The notes under the pieces are model-generated. The model had not been told where the DNA came from. It did no database searches and was given only the letters and a program-made list of their open reading frames with translations. From an uncultured Hungatella sp. (lineage in GTDB: Bacteria; Bacillota; Clostridia; Lachnospirales; Lachnospiraceae), in NCBI GenBank assembly GCA_910579515.1, contig CAJTUV010000005.1, forward strand, positions 62,001 to 126,000: a DNA stretch of 64,000 nucleotides, in the 5' to 3' direction. Of the stretch, positions 51,780 to 60,975 are shown piece after piece. Position 1 is the stretch's first letter; the number at the start of each line of letters is the position of its first letter. The position numbers and the translations under genes are program-made.

Positions 51780-52493
51780 CTAATGATTTTTATTCACAAT
51801 CCTGGTCTCATATGTTCCTGTGGCAATATCCACATAGCGGACAAACAAAGACACCTTATTCTCCTCATTCAAATTTTCCCACAGCAGATTCGTAAACTCC
51901 TCTATGGAATCTGGAATATTCACCTTCTTAGGCTCCCCTTCAAAACTTGGCAGCGGATTGCCGTCTCCTATATAGGTATGGATAAAATGTCCCTCTCCTG
52001 CCATAGGGTTTTCATAGGCAAAAGTAAAACGATTGCAGGAAGCCGGATTGCCGTCTGCGCTTTTCAAAATCGACATAGCATAGTTAAACTTCCCGTTCTC
52101 AATATGTAAAATTCCTGAAATCCTGGGCGTATAATTAGGTCCGTCCGGTTCAAACTCCCTGGAACGAAGGCTCTGCTCAAACGTTAACTGCTTGTCCATC
52201 CCCTCGTAAATCGTATCTGTCTGATCTCCGTTGGTCACAATCGTCTTGTTCCCCAGTACACGAACCGGCGCATAAATCACCAGACTTGGGTCCGTCATCT
52301 TAGACGGTTCAAAAGCCTGGGTGCGGATCCCTTCTCCATCCTTGACAAACACTCTGTTTCGGCTGTTCTCACTTCTTCCCATAATAAAATACGCCGCCCC
52401 AGCCTTCAAGCCGTCCGGCGTCTTCCCAATCACGATTCCCCTTCCCGGGTATGAATTACTCTTTAATTCTTCTGCAAGATCAAAGATTTTCAT
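51780..52493 (-). CDS. purO: IMP cyclohydrolase, archaeal PurO-type
   Basis: Closes FAICAR to IMP, the last step of purine synthesis. The IMP_cyclohyd family is visible as SYPGRGIVIGKTPDGLKAGA, then FTFAYENPMAGEGHFIHTYI. 237 residues. Start at ATG 52493 with GGAGG five bases upstream (the ATG at 52505 lies before that site). It replaces the N-terminal half of PurH and is paired with the stand-alone transformylase. Confidence 0.92.
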   Translation of the reverse strand: MKIFDLAEELKSNSYPGRGIVIGKTPDGLKAGAAYFIMGRSENSRNRVFVKDGEGIRTQAFEPSKMTDPSLVIYAPVRVLGNKTIVTNGDQTDTIYEGMDKQLTFEQSLRSREFEPDGPNYTPRISGILHIENGKFNYAMSILKSADGNPASCNRFTFAYENPMAGEGHFIHTYIGDGNPLPSFEGEPKKVNIPDSIEEFTNLLWENLNEENKVSLFVRYVDIATGTYETRIVNKNH

Positions 52494-52540
52494 GGCTTCC
52501 TCCATTAAAAAACTAAATTATAAGCGCCTCTTGTGGTCAG

Positions 52541-52568
52541 AAAAAAGGGTACGATCGTACCCTTTTTT
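52541..52568. terminator. Perfect palindromic terminator
   Basis: A 28-base perfect palindrome: a GGGTACGATCGTACCC core flanked by six A and six T. It lies between the P-loop gene and purO and should terminate in both directions. Confidence 0.85.
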
Positions 52569-52631
52569 CAACGGACCTCAAGCCATCTATCAACCAAAGC
52601 ACGTTCCTCTGGTTTCATGACTTTTGTCCTT

Positions 52632-53051
52632 TTATAATGAAATAATGACGTCTTTTTTCGCATTCTCTGGCAGTTCGTCTGCATCCATGGAAACACTCAG
52701 CACAAAAGTCACATGGAACTTCTCTCCAATCGTTTCCAGCTCTGCAATGGTCTCAGAGATGTCCTGCCCCTCTAAACAAGCCAACTTTAAAAAGCTATCT
52801 AAAAACATCATTTCCAGGTCATGGTCCTGGGAGATGATGCCGCAAATAAAACCAACAAACCCTGAACTATCTTTAATGTCAAACCCTTTTACATTAATCA
52901 GACGAATCTTATTACTCAATTCGTACATATGCTTGGAACTTTTGTCCAGATATACGATAGACCCCTGTGCTTCCTTGATGGTAGCATTGGCTTTGTCTAA
53001 CAGATATTTTGTCTTTCCTTTTCCCTTTCTTCCAGCGATAATCTGCACCAT
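52632..53051 (-). CDS. Small P-loop ATP-binding protein of unknown function
   Basis: 139 residues. Begins MVQIIAGRKGKGKTKYLLDK with a Walker A (GRKGKGKT); a hydrophobic strand ending LEMMFLDSF may be Walker B. No other domain. Found in Clostridia near cell-wall genes, in my recollection; no function is assigned. Stands alone between dacA-like gene and a palindromic terminator. Confidence 0.75.
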   Translation of the reverse strand: MVQIIAGRKGKGKTKYLLDKANATIKEAQGSIVYLDKSSKHMYELSNKIRLINVKGFDIKDSSGFVGFICGIISQDHDLEMMFLDSFLKLACLEGQDISETIAELETIGEKFHVTFVLSVSMDADELPENAKKDVIISL

Positions 53052-53143
53052 AATTACATGCCCTCCTTGAGTTTATTGGTTTTGTATGAAAAGTTTATTT
53101 ATTTTTCTTTAATTATAGTATAAATAACTTCAAAAGGCAATCA

Positions 53144-54148
53144 CTAATCGACAATTTTAGTGATTAACTTTGTCATATTGTCGTAAAGGCCTGGTCTGCT
53201 GGGCGCTTTTAAGACAACGGAAATATATTCCTTATTATCCAAGTCTCTGGAAGCCATGACAAGACAATACCCGGCTGCCTGTGTGGTTCCCGTTTTTCCT
53301 GAGAAAACCGTCAGCCCCTCCGGCGTCTCCCGCTTCCCTACCATGTACCAATTTCCACCTTCCCAGGTCTTTGTCACTGGATTGCCCTCTATATCCGTAT
53401 AAGTCGCCGTATACGTGGTGGCTCTGGTCACCTCCCTAAACTTCTGATACTTCAGCGCCTCATTAAAAATCAAATACAAATCATAAGCAGTCGTATAATG
53501 GTTCTCATCTGTCAGCCCATGGGGATTCATAAAATGAGTTCCTGTCGCTCCAAGCGCTTTTGCCTCCTGATTCATCAAATCAGCAAAGGCCTCTATGCTT
53601 CCCGCCATATGAATTGCAATGGCCGCTCCTGCATCATTGCCAGAAGGAAGCATAAGACCATAGAGAAGCTGTTCCATGGTCAGTACATCTCCCACTTTTA
53701 AGTCTGCCAGAGTCGCCCCTGCCTCAGAGATCATAGCCTCCTGGGTCACGGTCACAGAATCCGACAAATTTCCATATTTAACGGCTATCAGAATCGTCAT
53801 CACTTTCGTGGTACTGGCCGGATACAGCCGTTCAAAAGCATTCTTGCTGTACAGAACCTGCCTGTCCGACAAATTAAAAAGAACTCCTGCTTCTGATGTG
53901 GTTTCCTCAGGAGAAAAAGCTCCTTCCTCCTCCACTACACACAAATCTGATGCAAATAACGGTTCAAAATCTATCTCTTCCTCCTCAGATGTAAGTGGAA
54001 AGGGCCGTTCTGTAAAGGAATACGGCCGTTCCAAAGAAAGCGTCTTTCCACAGCCGCAAAGAAGAATACCTGCTGACAAGCAGCAGGAAATCCCCATAAC
54101 CACACTTCTCCTCTTCCATCCAAGCTTTCTTTGCGTATCCTTTGTCAT
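53144..54148 (-). CDS. D-alanyl-D-alanine carboxypeptidase (DacA/DacF family)
   Basis: Low-molecular-weight penicillin-binding protein that trims pentapeptides. Lipoprotein-like N-terminus (ILLCGCGK), then active-site Ser in PASTTKVMTI (SxxK), SGN in LPSGNDAGAA and KTG in FSGKTGTTQAAGY. 334 residues, no long C-terminal anchor. Ends the mre/min/rod block after mgsA. Confidence 0.94.
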   Translation of the reverse strand: MTKDTQRKLGWKRRSVVMGISCCLSAGILLCGCGKTLSLERPYSFTERPFPLTSEEEEIDFEPLFASDLCVVEEEGAFSPEETTSEAGVLFNLSDRQVLYSKNAFERLYPASTTKVMTILIAVKYGNLSDSVTVTQEAMISEAGATLADLKVGDVLTMEQLLYGLMLPSGNDAGAAIAIHMAGSIEAFADLMNQEAKALGATGTHFMNPHGLTDENHYTTAYDLYLIFNEALKYQKFREVTRATTYTATYTDIEGNPVTKTWEGGNWYMVGKRETPEGLTVFSGKTGTTQAAGYCLVMASRDLDNKEYISVVLKAPSRPGLYDNMTKLITKIVD

Positions 54149-54157
54149 TCTAAACTC

Positions 54158-54553
54158 CTACTTGTACATCTCCCGCCATTCTAAGTCTCCCCGCTCCAGC
54201 GCTTTGACCAACAGCTCCGCCGTAGCCAAGTTTGTGGCAACCGGAATATTATGGGCATCACACATACGAACAATGCTGCTTGCATCCGGATCTGTCCGTT
54301 TGGGAGACACTGGCTCTCGCAAAAAGACCACTAAATCTAACTGGTCCTGTTCAATATCAGTACACATCTGCTGCTCCCCACCCAAGTGACCTGATAAATA
54401 TTTGTGAACGTTTAAATTTGTAACCTCCTCAATCAATCTTCCGGTGGTTCCTGTGGCATAAAGTGAATTCTTGCTGAGGATTCCTCTATAAGCAATGCAA
54501 AAATTCTGCATAAGCTTTTTCTTGGAATCATGAGCAATCAAACCAACGTTCAT
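54158..54553 (-). CDS. mgsA: Methylglyoxal synthase-like protein with substituted active-site residues
   Basis: 131 residues. Fold and phosphate-binding YATGTTGRLIEE are as in MgsA, which turns DHAP into methylglyoxal. But relative to the E. coli enzyme: GGDQQ (D71) is GGEQQ here, FFWDP (D91) is FLREP, and PHDPD (H98) is RTDPD. His19 (AHD) and D101 are kept. The gene occupies the usual mgsA place after rodA. Activity and specificity are therefore uncertain and the symbol reflects family only. Confidence 0.8.
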   Translation of the reverse strand: MNVGLIAHDSKKKLMQNFCIAYRGILSKNSLYATGTTGRLIEEVTNLNVHKYLSGHLGGEQQMCTDIEQDQLDLVVFLREPVSPKRTDPDASSIVRMCDAHNIPVATNLATAELLVKALERGDLEWREMYK

Positions 54554-54566
54554 TCGTCTTCCCCCT

Positions 54567-55691
54567 TCATTCGTTGTTGTATTTACGTTGTAGTCCTACA
54601 TTTAATACCACTCCCATGCCCAGATAAATACTAAGCAAAGAACTGACGCCATAACTGACAAATGGCAGCGGCAGTCCCGTATTGGGAAAAATCGCTGTTG
54701 CGACAGCTATATTGGCAAAACTCTGAAACGCAATCAAGGTTCCCATGCCAATGCAAATCAGCCGTCCTGCCAGATCTTTTGCCCTGTAAGCCATCATCAG
54801 GCATTCATATATCAAAAGAAGAAACAAGACAATCACTACTAAAGCCCCTGCAAACCCCATCTCTTCTCCGATTATGGCAAATATAAAATCTGTCTGCTCC
54901 TCTGAAAGAAAATTTCCGTTCTTTACAGAGGCAATCTGTGTATTATTCAATCCTTTTCCCCAGAGCTGGCCGGAACCGATAGCCATAATGGAATTTTCCT
55001 GCTGCCAGTAGGCTTCCGCATACTTTTGAGGATTAATCCATGCAAGGATTCTTGTGGCCTGATATCCCCTCAGAAAAGGAATCATTTCATATTGAAGCAG
55101 ATAAATAAACGCAACGCCAACCGGAACCATGACTGCCAAAACTCCAAGAATCCATTTATAACTGATCCCTGTACCAAATACAATGGAAGCGATAATCACA
55201 GTCGTCACCAAGGTGGTGGAAAGATTGGGCTGCTCAAGAATCATAACTGCCGGAACTGCAAATAAAATCAAAGCCGGTCCCAGCACAGAAACCTGATTGA
55301 TCTTTCCCTGATATTTTTGAAAATACCAGGAAAAGAACAAAATCAGGCCGATTTTTACAAACTCCGCTGGTTGAATCTGGCCAATCACAGGCAGAACCAG
55401 CCAGCGAGTCGCATTATTACGTTGGATTCCCATAAATAAGACCGCAGCCAGCATCATAAGACACCCAATATAAATCACAATGCTTGTAGACAGCAGTCTG
55501 CTGTAATCAATCAGAGACAGGCCCACAGCAAGGGCCAGTCCTACTCCTATTCCCATTATCTGCTTGCTCACTTTGGATACATCCTGATTCGTGGCGCTCC
55601 AGATAGCCAGTACTCCAAGTCCACTCAAAGCAAGCATATACAGAATAATCCGAAAATTGTATCTTCGAAAATTGTACTCAAACAACATCAT
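54567..55691 (-). CDS. rodA: Rod-shape-determining protein RodA (SEDS glycosyltransferase)
   Basis: 374 residues, about ten membrane segments. SEDS hallmarks are VIGQIQPAEFVKIGLILF, AIGSGQLWGKGLNNT, DFIFAIIGEEMGFAGAL and the final GLPLPFVSYGVSSLLSIYLG. Polymerises peptidoglycan with PBP2, encoded in the same block. Start overlaps the minE stop by one base (TAATG). Confidence 0.95.
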   Translation of the reverse strand: MMLFEYNFRRYNFRIILYMLALSGLGVLAIWSATNQDVSKVSKQIMGIGVGLALAVGLSLIDYSRLLSTSIVIYIGCLMMLAAVLFMGIQRNNATRWLVLPVIGQIQPAEFVKIGLILFFSWYFQKYQGKINQVSVLGPALILFAVPAVMILEQPNLSTTLVTTVIIASIVFGTGISYKWILGVLAVMVPVGVAFIYLLQYEMIPFLRGYQATRILAWINPQKYAEAYWQQENSIMAIGSGQLWGKGLNNTQIASVKNGNFLSEEQTDFIFAIIGEEMGFAGALVVIVLFLLLIYECLMMAYRAKDLAGRLICIGMGTLIAFQSFANIAVATAIFPNTGLPLPFVSYGVSSLLSIYLGMGVVLNVGLQRKYNNE

Positions 55692-55969
55692 TAAAACATC
55701 CCCTTATAATGGAAGCTGTGTATCGGTATGTACGCATAAAGGGCTGGTATCGTATCTTTGGACTCGTGAGAAGAGACTTTTTTGACTCCCACCTCCATCT
55801 CACGCGCATTCACCTCCAGGTATTTTGAAATCACATGACAAAGGTCGCTCTTTAGCATTTCCAACAGTTCAGGAGTACATCCGGTCTTATCTGCCACCAG
55901 AAGAAGCTTCAGCCGTTTTCTGGCCACTTCTCCCGACCGTTTCCTTCGTAAATCAGGAATCCAGTTCAT
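55691..55969 (-). CDS. minE: Cell division topological specificity factor MinE
   Basis: 92 residues; MinE-type KRSGEVARKRLKLLLVADKT and LEMLKSDLCHVISKYLEV, with the anti-MinCD helix first and the dimerisation part after. Releases MinD from the membrane so that septum inhibition oscillates or is localised. Ten bases after minD. Confidence 0.93.
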   Translation of the reverse strand: MNWIPDLRRKRSGEVARKRLKLLLVADKTGCTPELLEMLKSDLCHVISKYLEVNAREMEVGVKKVSSHESKDTIPALYAYIPIHSFHYKGMF

Positions 55970-55979
55970 GACCTCCCTC

Positions 55980-56771
55980 CTAAGCCCGTTTCAAAAGCCC
56001 CGTAAGCCTGGAAAACAGGTTTCGGGTTACATCAGGCAGATAAAGAGGAATATCTTCCCCTAAAAGCCTTTTGCAAATATCCAGGTATGCCTGTCCAGCC
56101 GGAGTGTCCATCCCAGCTAAAGGCTCTCCTTGATTTGTAGAAATCACAATGGATTCGTCGTCTGGAATGGCTCCCAGAAGAGGAACTGCCAGAATGTCCA
56201 CCACGTCGTCTACAGACATCATATCGCCTCTTCGTACCATATCGAGCCGTACTCTGTTGACAATCAGATGGATACTGCTGATATCTTCATTGTCCAAAAG
56301 CCCTACAATCCGATCCGCGTCCCGAATGGCCGAAACCTCCGGTGTTGTCACAACCAGGGCCCTGTCCGCTCCTGCGATTGCATTCTTAAAGCCCTGCTCG
56401 ATACCAGCCGGACAATCTAACAGTATGTAATCAAAATCGTCTCGTAAATCGTCTATCAATTTTATCATCTGTTCAGGATTTACTGCTGTTTTATCCCTGG
56501 TCTGCGCCGAAGGGAGTAAATACAGGTTCGGGTATCTTTTGTCTCTAATCAGGGCCTGCTTCATTCTGCAGTTTCCTTCCACCACATCTACCAGGTTGTA
56601 CACAATCCGGTTTTCCAGTCCCATGACCACGTCCAAGTTTCGGAGGCCGATATCCGTATCAATCATGACCACCCTTTTCCCTAACATGGCCAGGCCGGTA
56701 CCGAGATTGGCAGAAGTCGTGGTTTTTCCCACCCCGCCTTTTCCGGAGGTAATAACAATGACTTCACTCAT
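55980..56771 (-). CDS. minD: Septum site-determining protein MinD
   Basis: Membrane-bound ATPase of the Min system. Deviant Walker A GKGGVGKTTTSANLGTGLA near residues 10-25, DTDIGLRNLDVVMGLENR, and a C-terminal amphipathic helix NLFSRLTGLLKRA for membrane attachment. 263 residues. Between minC and minE. Confidence 0.97.
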   Translation of the reverse strand: MSEVIVITSGKGGVGKTTTSANLGTGLAMLGKRVVMIDTDIGLRNLDVVMGLENRIVYNLVDVVEGNCRMKQALIRDKRYPNLYLLPSAQTRDKTAVNPEQMIKLIDDLRDDFDYILLDCPAGIEQGFKNAIAGADRALVVTTPEVSAIRDADRIVGLLDNEDISSIHLIVNRVRLDMVRRGDMMSVDDVVDILAVPLLGAIPDDESIVISTNQGEPLAGMDTPAGQAYLDICKRLLGEDIPLYLPDVTRNLFSRLTGLLKRA

Positions 56772-56840
56772 GTTTCCTTCCTCCCACAGATAATGCCTGA
56801 CACTACCATTGTACCTTATATTTTATAATATTTCCAGTAT

Positions 56841-57506
56841 TTAATTAAATTTTAATCGCTGGAAAATATTTTTTTTCATAGACTTAACACTCAGCTCTCC
56901 ATTTTCGACAGAGACCGTCACAGGCCCCTTTGCAAGGCGCTTTCCTTTCTCGGTAAACTGATTGACGCAGTCCCCGATTTTTAACTGAGTAGGCGCCATT
57001 TCTAAGGCCGCGATCACCGTATCCTCATTTCCCGACGCTCCGGCAGTCACGCTTCCGTTTAAATTGCCTAAAACCACTACATTGCCTTTGGCGATCACTC
57101 TTCCTCCCCGCTCCACATCGCCGATGATCACGATACTGGTTTCGGATTCCAGATGTTCCCCGTCTTTTAGATTCCCGCGGAAAAACTGACCCGTTGTGGC
57201 GGCCAGCTCCATCAGTTTTTCATTTAACGCCTTCTCACAGCGCTTGATTCGGTTTGCATCCTGATCCACCAGACACAAAATCTCAATCTGGGAATTTTCT
57301 GTAATCACATTGACAATGGAAAACTCCTGCTCTGGCGTAAGCGGCCTTCCGGCCAGGGTAAGAGTCATCTGTACCGAACCCCAGAATTTGGTGCTCTCCT
57401 CGAATTTCGTGGCAATATCCTGAAGCAGAGTCTCAAAAGGAACCCCCGGATCCAGGATTACGGTCATTCCGTATTTATTGCCTTTAATCACCACCGTATT
57501 CTTCAT
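56841..57506 (-). CDS. minC: Septum site-determining protein MinC
   Basis: 221 residues: an N-terminal FtsZ-inhibiting domain and the C-terminal beta-helix that binds MinD, recognised by DVERGGRVIAKGNVVVLGNL and NGSVTAGASGNEDTVIAALE. Begins the minCDE trio, 69 bases after PBP2 with a hairpin between. Confidence 0.95.
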   Translation of the reverse strand: MKNTVVIKGNKYGMTVILDPGVPFETLLQDIATKFEESTKFWGSVQMTLTLAGRPLTPEQEFSIVNVITENSQIEILCLVDQDANRIKRCEKALNEKLMELAATTGQFFRGNLKDGEHLESETSIVIIGDVERGGRVIAKGNVVVLGNLNGSVTAGASGNEDTVIAALEMAPTQLKIGDCVNQFTEKGKRLAKGPVTVSVENGELSVKSMKKNIFQRLKFN

Positions 57507-57533
57507 AATACACCACCCTTTATTTTATACTAA

Positions 57534-57572
57534 GATGTTGGGGACTTCGCTGGGGCTTTTGCCCCCAACATC
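57534..57572 (-). terminator. Hairpin between mrdA and minC
   Basis: GATGTTGGGG and CCCCAACATC form a ten-base perfect stem with a 19-base loop that itself folds. It lies just after the PBP2 stop. The following bases are T- and A-rich but not a T-tract; partial termination seems likely. Confidence 0.6.
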
Positions 57573-57575
57573 ATA

Positions 57576-60476
57576 TTAATCCCCAATTACAATCTGCGAA
57601 GCTTCCAGAGCCCCTGTATTCAAAATATATTCCAGATCCGTGTATCCATAATACAGCCTGTATATATTTTTTGCGGCTGTAGCAGCGTTGGAAGAAGTAT
57701 AGCCATAGGGGATATTCACTGTAACGCTGATCTCCGGCCTGGAATAAGGGCCATAGGAAATAAACCACGCATGGTTCGCCCTGGTATTCTCCTGGGCGGT
57801 TCCTGTCTTCCCCGCGATCTCTACCTCCAGGTCGCGGAACAGCCTGGAACTGCTGACCACCTGACGCATCCCTGTCTGAACTGCATCCCAGGTCGCCGGA
57901 TCAATGTCCACGTGGTTGGAAATCTCCGGCGTGTTGTCCTTCACCACTGTGCCGTCAGAAGACACAATCTTGTCAATCAGGCTTATCTCGTATACATTTC
58001 CTCTGTTTGCCAGAGCAGTCACATACCTTGCCATCTGTACATTGGTATAAGAATGTGTTCCCTGTCCCATAGCGGAACGCTCTGGGTCCTCTGTAGACAA
58101 TTTGGGAGAATTCTCTGAAATTTCAATGCCGGACGTGTGATCCAGGCCAAACATGGTAGCGTATTCCCGAATCGTTTCCAGTCCTCTTTCCGTGGAATAG
58201 ACTCCTGCCTCATCTGTGGAAAGACGGTGGGCCATTTCTGAGAAAAAGCTGTTGCAGGAATTCTGAATTCCTTCCACAAGAGTTAGTTTTCCGTGATGCC
58301 CAGGATAAATCCAGCATCGAATCGGAATCGAAATCTCTTCATAGATCCCTGTACATTCCACAGGGTCTGTAGTGGAAACCACGCCTTCCTCCAAAGCGGC
58401 AATCGCTGTAATCGGCTTAAAGGTAGAGCCGGGAGCCTTTAACACCTGGGTCGCATTATTGTACAGAGGAAGGGACAAATCATTGTTTAATTTACTGTAA
58501 TAAGCCGCATCCACAGTACCAGACAATAAGTTATTGTCATAGCTTGGGTAGGTGACAATGGCCTTTACCTTTCCTGTATTCACATCCACCACCGTACATC
58601 CTGCCGTACAGGGGTCCAGGGCAAGCTGAGCCGGCGTGATTTCAATCTTGGAAATCCGCTCCTTTAAAAAGGTATAGGCATAATCCGTTCCGTTGACAGT
58701 CAGAAGATTCACCTGCTCCTCATCGTAGGAAAGGGCTCCCTGGGAATATAAAGCCAGACACAGCTCTCTTCCAGTAATCACGTCCTGATCCACCAGATAT
58801 CGGTAGATTCGTTTCGTAAACTTCGTATCCTCTCTCAGCTGTTCCAGGATAAAATTTACAATCGCTTCAAAGCTGTCGTCCGCATTAGAATATTTGCTGG
58901 AAATCTCCAGCTTGGTAGTGTCGATCCAGCTGTTTGAGATTCCACTGTAAAGGAAATCTCTTAGACTGATGGATTCCTCCTTCCACGCTTTAGCCTCTGG
59001 ACTTTCCTTGTCAATCTTATCCCTCTGGATAATCCCAATGGTGGAATCCGACAGATAAGTATAGATATAATACATGTAGGAATTCATATCCTCTGGAAGC
59101 TGCGACATGGAAGGGGCCGCCGGATCATGCAGCTGTTGTCTGACAGATTCTAAAATCTGCTCTCTGGAATTTAAAAATTTCTGATGAATCTGTTTTTCAA
59201 TCTCTCCAGCCTCTGGCCCTTCCATATGTTTCAGGGAAAGGACATTGTTATTAATCAGCTGATAATATGCATCCTTAATCGGAATCTTTTTCTTACTGGA
59301 ATCTCGGTTTTCCGCTTCTGTCACATCTCGATTGACTAACTGTCCCACCAAAATTCCTGCAAGCTGCTGTTCCAAAAGGTGATAAATTCCAATCTGAAGA
59401 TTGGTGTCAATGGTCATATAAATATCGTTTCCTGCCACTGGCTCCGTTCCGTTCTCATCTTCCTTTAAGATACGCCCCCGAATATCCACATACAGATTTC
59501 GGACTCCCTTTTTTCCCTGAAGCTCCTGCTCCATGGACGCCTCGATGCCGATTCTTCCCACAACGTCATTGGCGTCGTAGCTTTCGTCAAGTTTTTTGAG
59601 CTCCTCTAACTGGTCTGACTGTACCTTTCCTGTGTAACCGATAATCGGAGCAAAATAAACGCTGTTATTGTATACGCGGGTGGTTGACTCTTCAATAGCA
59701 ACGCCCTGAAGGTCTGCCAGATTCTCTTCAATCTCTGTCACGGTTTCCTCTGAAATATTGGAGGCAACCACTGTGCTCTCATACTTCTGGTACTCGGTCT
59801 TGGACATGGTATATCGAATATTGGCTATCTGAAGAGCCTCCTTGTCTGACAAAATCATAGGGTTTCCCCTGTCGTCTTTGAGCCTGTCCAGCGCATATCG
59901 TTTCGGGCTCCTTAACTGGTCGAACACCTCTCTGGCCGTTACGTTTGAAGGATACAGCCCCTTCTCGTCATCCAGATCATCCACTGTAGTCAGGCCGTAA
60001 AAGTCTCTTAAAAACCGTTTTCTGGCGGCCTCTGACGAAGTGGTGTACACCAGATCTCCGTTCTCATCTATAGCGATTTCCAGCTTTCCTTCCACAGTCT
60101 CCCCATGTCTTTCCAGAATCTGAATCAGCCGGAATATCATCAGATTTCTGGTCTGATCACTGGTATAGGCTCCTGTGTCCTGAATTGTTACCGAATACGC
60201 CAGTTTGTTATAAGCCAGCACTCTTCCATTGCAGTCATAAATGTTTCCTCTGGTTCCAGGGGTGTAAACTGTCTTCTGAATCTTGGAAACGTATCGGGTC
60301 AAATAATCCTCTCCATTGACGATCTGCAAGTCAAACAGTTTTCCCACCAGCACGCAGAACATAAGCGTAAAAATAATAGCCAGCGCAAAGATTCTGGAAT
60401 TGATGACTCTCCCCAAAAGTTCCTTTAAAATTTCTAAGATGTCTCTAAACAATGGTGGTATCTCTCCTACTCTCAA
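57576..60476 (-). CDS. mrdA: Penicillin-binding protein 2 (class B transpeptidase), long clostridial form
   Basis: Transpeptidase partner of RodA in cell elongation. N-terminal membrane segment at about residues 30-50, PBP dimer domain, then transpeptidase motifs STFK (in KAPGSTFKPI), SCN (QNSCNSFFSE) and KTGTA near the C-terminus. 966 residues, about 300 more than usual: a helical insertion of roughly 250 residues sits between LLEQQLAGIL and PCTAGCTVVDVNTG. The ATG used overlaps mreD by 32 bases; a TTG at 60452 behind GGAGAG is a plausible alternative. Confidence 0.93.
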   Translation of the reverse strand: MRVGEIPPLFRDILEILKELLGRVINSRIFALAIIFTLMFCVLVGKLFDLQIVNGEDYLTRYVSKIQKTVYTPGTRGNIYDCNGRVLAYNKLAYSVTIQDTGAYTSDQTRNLMIFRLIQILERHGETVEGKLEIAIDENGDLVYTTSSEAARKRFLRDFYGLTTVDDLDDEKGLYPSNVTAREVFDQLRSPKRYALDRLKDDRGNPMILSDKEALQIANIRYTMSKTEYQKYESTVVASNISEETVTEIEENLADLQGVAIEESTTRVYNNSVYFAPIIGYTGKVQSDQLEELKKLDESYDANDVVGRIGIEASMEQELQGKKGVRNLYVDIRGRILKEDENGTEPVAGNDIYMTIDTNLQIGIYHLLEQQLAGILVGQLVNRDVTEAENRDSSKKKIPIKDAYYQLINNNVLSLKHMEGPEAGEIEKQIHQKFLNSREQILESVRQQLHDPAAPSMSQLPEDMNSYMYYIYTYLSDSTIGIIQRDKIDKESPEAKAWKEESISLRDFLYSGISNSWIDTTKLEISSKYSNADDSFEAIVNFILEQLREDTKFTKRIYRYLVDQDVITGRELCLALYSQGALSYDEEQVNLLTVNGTDYAYTFLKERISKIEITPAQLALDPCTAGCTVVDVNTGKVKAIVTYPSYDNNLLSGTVDAAYYSKLNNDLSLPLYNNATQVLKAPGSTFKPITAIAALEEGVVSTTDPVECTGIYEEISIPIRCWIYPGHHGKLTLVEGIQNSCNSFFSEMAHRLSTDEAGVYSTERGLETIREYATMFGLDHTSGIEISENSPKLSTEDPERSAMGQGTHSYTNVQMARYVTALANRGNVYEISLIDKIVSSDGTVVKDNTPEISNHVDIDPATWDAVQTGMRQVVSSSRLFRDLEVEIAGKTGTAQENTRANHAWFISYGPYSRPEISVTVNIPYGYTSSNAATAAKNIYRLYYGYTDLEYILNTGALEASQIVIGD

Positions 60477-60975
60477 ACTCCTTTAGCTTCTGGTTAATGT
60501 AGAGAATCAGGCGGTAAAGGAATAATGTGGTGACAACCGTAAAAATGATTTCCGGAAGCATTAAGTGACGAAAATAGTAAAATAGATTGAGCCTTCCTCG
60601 GATTAAAAAACGGAACACATAAATATACATATTATACGCCAGTTCGTTAATCACGCTCAAAATGAGCGGAAGGGTGATGTACTCTTCATAATAATATTTG
60701 GTACAGATTCCATTGATATATCCTACATAAATGTAAAACAGGGTATAAAAGCCAAAAGGACCGCTGTAAAATAAATCCAACAGAAGTCCGGCCAGCACTC
60801 CGTATCCCATGCCTGCCCGCTGTCCCTGAATAAACCCAAAAGAAAATGTAAGAATCAGTAAAAGATTGGGCGAAGAGGACAGAAACGGTATCAATGGAAA
60901 CACACAGTTTTGTATGGTAAAGGCGGTAATAATCAGGGCAAGATTGATGATCATGCGCTTAAATTTAATGCTCAT
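60445..60975 (-). CDS. mreD: Rod-shape-determining membrane protein MreD
   Basis: 176 residues, five or six membrane segments, with GLLLDLFYSGPFGFYTLFYI typical of MreD. Part of the elongation complex with MreC and PBP2. Overlaps mreC by four bases. Confidence 0.92.
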   Translation of the reverse strand: MSIKFKRMIINLALIITAFTIQNCVFPLIPFLSSSPNLLLILTFSFGFIQGQRAGMGYGVLAGLLLDLFYSGPFGFYTLFYIYVGYINGICTKYYYEEYITLPLILSVINELAYNMYIYVFRFLIRGRLNLFYYFRHLMLPEIIFTVVTTLFLYRLILYINQKLKEFESRRDTTIV

